Positions 6,673-7,371 of a stretch of DNA of 7,371 nucleotides are shown piece after piece (position 1 is the stretch's first letter; the number at the start of each line of letters is the position of its first letter). Below the pieces are notes generated by a model, which made no database searches, was not told the DNA's origin, and saw only the letters and a program-made list of their open reading frames with translations. This stretch comes from Clostridiales bacterium (GTDB taxonomy: Bacteria > Bacillota > Clostridia > Saccharofermentanales > Saccharofermentanaceae): contig DNAE01000075.1 in NCBI GenBank assembly GCA_003543635.1, positions 2,457 through 9,827 on the forward strand, given 5' to 3'. The position numbers were made by a program, and so were the translations under genes.

Positions 6673-7347
6673 TTACACAAAAAGCATCATCACGATAACC
6701 GCAACAATATCTGCCAGAGAATGTGATATCCAGCTGCACCACGCATTATCCGTTTCCTTGAAAACCAAGCCGTAAAAAATCGAATCAATAAATACACCCG
6801 CCAGATCCACTGCCACTATAGCAGGATTTCCATATGAAAAGTGCCCCATAGCGAAAATAAACGAAGCAATGATCAGCGCAGGAACAGAACCCGTCAACTT
6901 GTTCATCTGCTTCTGGTAAAACGCACGGAGCGCAATCTCTTCTCCCAAGGGCACAAGCAGAAGCTGCAAAATGATCGGGACGACCTTTGCCGGATCTATC
7001 TCAAAAGGAATCCTTGCCACCGTATGTTCCAGGATCTCCGGGAAAAATGCTTTTTCGATAAATATCTGCGTCACATCAATAACAATAGGTATCAGAGCAA
7101 GAATGATAACCTTCTTACTCTTCATCTGACTTAAGGCCGTCTTTATATCCAGACCTTCATACTTTGAATCATTCGTTCCCCGTGTCACAAAAAAGGCTAC
7201 TACGCCGATGATCACTGTGAGTCCCGCAAGCTTAAGAAGGCTTCCCTCTATTTCTATCCTGATAAGATTCGCGAATGACAGCACAGTCATCACGATCAGA
7301 AATATCGTTGCCGATTTGCTTATCTTTATCTTTTTCCGATCCGTCAT
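6673..7347 (-). CDS. CPBP family intramembrane glutamic protease (CAAX protease-like)
   Basis: The 224-residue polytopic membrane protein has the signatures of the CPBP/ABI (Rce1-like) family. Motif 1 is EExxxR at Glu136-Glu137...Arg141 (GEEIALRAFYQ), motif 2 is FxxxH at Phe165...His169 (FAMGHFS), and His209 in SWISHSLAD is the likely third conserved site. Hydrophobic segments lie at about 13-30, 36-55, 79-98, 122-135, 153-168, 176-196 and 210-224, consistent with seven or so membrane helices. Family members cleave substrates within the membrane. In Gram-positive bacteria some lie in bacteriocin loci as immunity or maturation factors, but no bacteriocin gene is visible here. The start ATG at 7347 is preceded by AAAGGA about 9 nt upstream. 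The gene ends 25 nt before the alpha/beta hydrolase start, so the two are likely co-transcribed. The promoter would lie beyond the window. The substrate is unknown. Confidence 0.9.
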   Translation of the reverse strand: MTDRKKIKISKSATIFLIVMTVLSFANLIRIEIEGSLLKLAGLTVIIGVVAFFVTRGTNDSKYEGLDIKTALSQMKSKKVIILALIPIVIDVTQIFIEKAFFPEILEHTVARIPFEIDPAKVVPIILQLLLVPLGEEIALRAFYQKQMNKLTGSVPALIIASFIFAMGHFSYGNPAIVAVDLAGVFIDSIFYGLVFKETDNAWCSWISHSLADIVAVIVMMLFV

Positions 7348-7371
7348 ATTTTACCGTCCTTTTCTTGCTGC

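Noticed and set aside
6673..7347. Reading the CPBP protease as a bacteriocin immunity gene.
   Set aside because: No bacteriocin precursor, leader peptide or export gene is visible in the window, so only the family assignment is supported.

Overview
The window looks like chromosomal DNA from a Gram-positive Clostridia-type bacterium, plausibly Lachnospiraceae. This is an inference from strong GGAGG-type ribosome sites, frequent ATA and AGG/AGA codons, moderate GC (sampled 60-base lines in the left part give roughly 48-58 %), an HD-domain CCA-adding enzyme and a Firmicutes-style prepilin. No rRNA, tRNA, CRISPR, insertion sequence or phage gene is visible.

Layout. Bases 1-1766 (+ strand) hold the 3' end of a peptide/nickel-type ABC permease, overlapping by 4 nt a gene for two fused nucleotide-binding domains; together they are the end of a dipeptide/oligopeptide importer operon. 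A hairpin at 1771-1788 with T-rich flanks on both sides separates this operon from the convergent genes. Everything from 1815 to 7347 is on the - strand. Read in the direction of transcription, these are: a CPBP-family membrane protease (7347-6673) and an alpha/beta hydrolase (6647-5850); then a tight three-gene unit of ThrH-type HAD phosphatase (5770-5168), a divergent iron-alcohol-dehydrogenase-fold protein (5168-3990) and the CCA tRNA nucleotidyltransferase (3988-2630); then a single prepilin-like gene with its own promoter (2522-1815).

How the genes relate. The importer pair would supply permease and ATPase for peptide or similar uptake. The thrH/Fe-ADH-like/cca unit is joined by a 1-nt overlap and a 1-nt gap, so it is almost certainly co-transcribed, although no single pathway obviously links the three products. 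The prepilin is a stand-alone surface protein: a pilin N-terminus, a Pro/Thr-rich linker and a C-terminal domain of probable beta structure. It has no secretion or pilus assembly genes beside it here. The hydrolase/CPBP pair is visibly more AT-rich (sampled lines about 37-53 %) and may have a different history.

I see no clear evidence of a wholly new multi-gene system. The most unusual items are the linker-bearing orphan prepilin and the Fe-ADH-fold protein that has lost two of the four expected metal ligands next to thrH. The longest stretch without a gene is 107 bases (2523-2629), and it holds the prepilin promoter.
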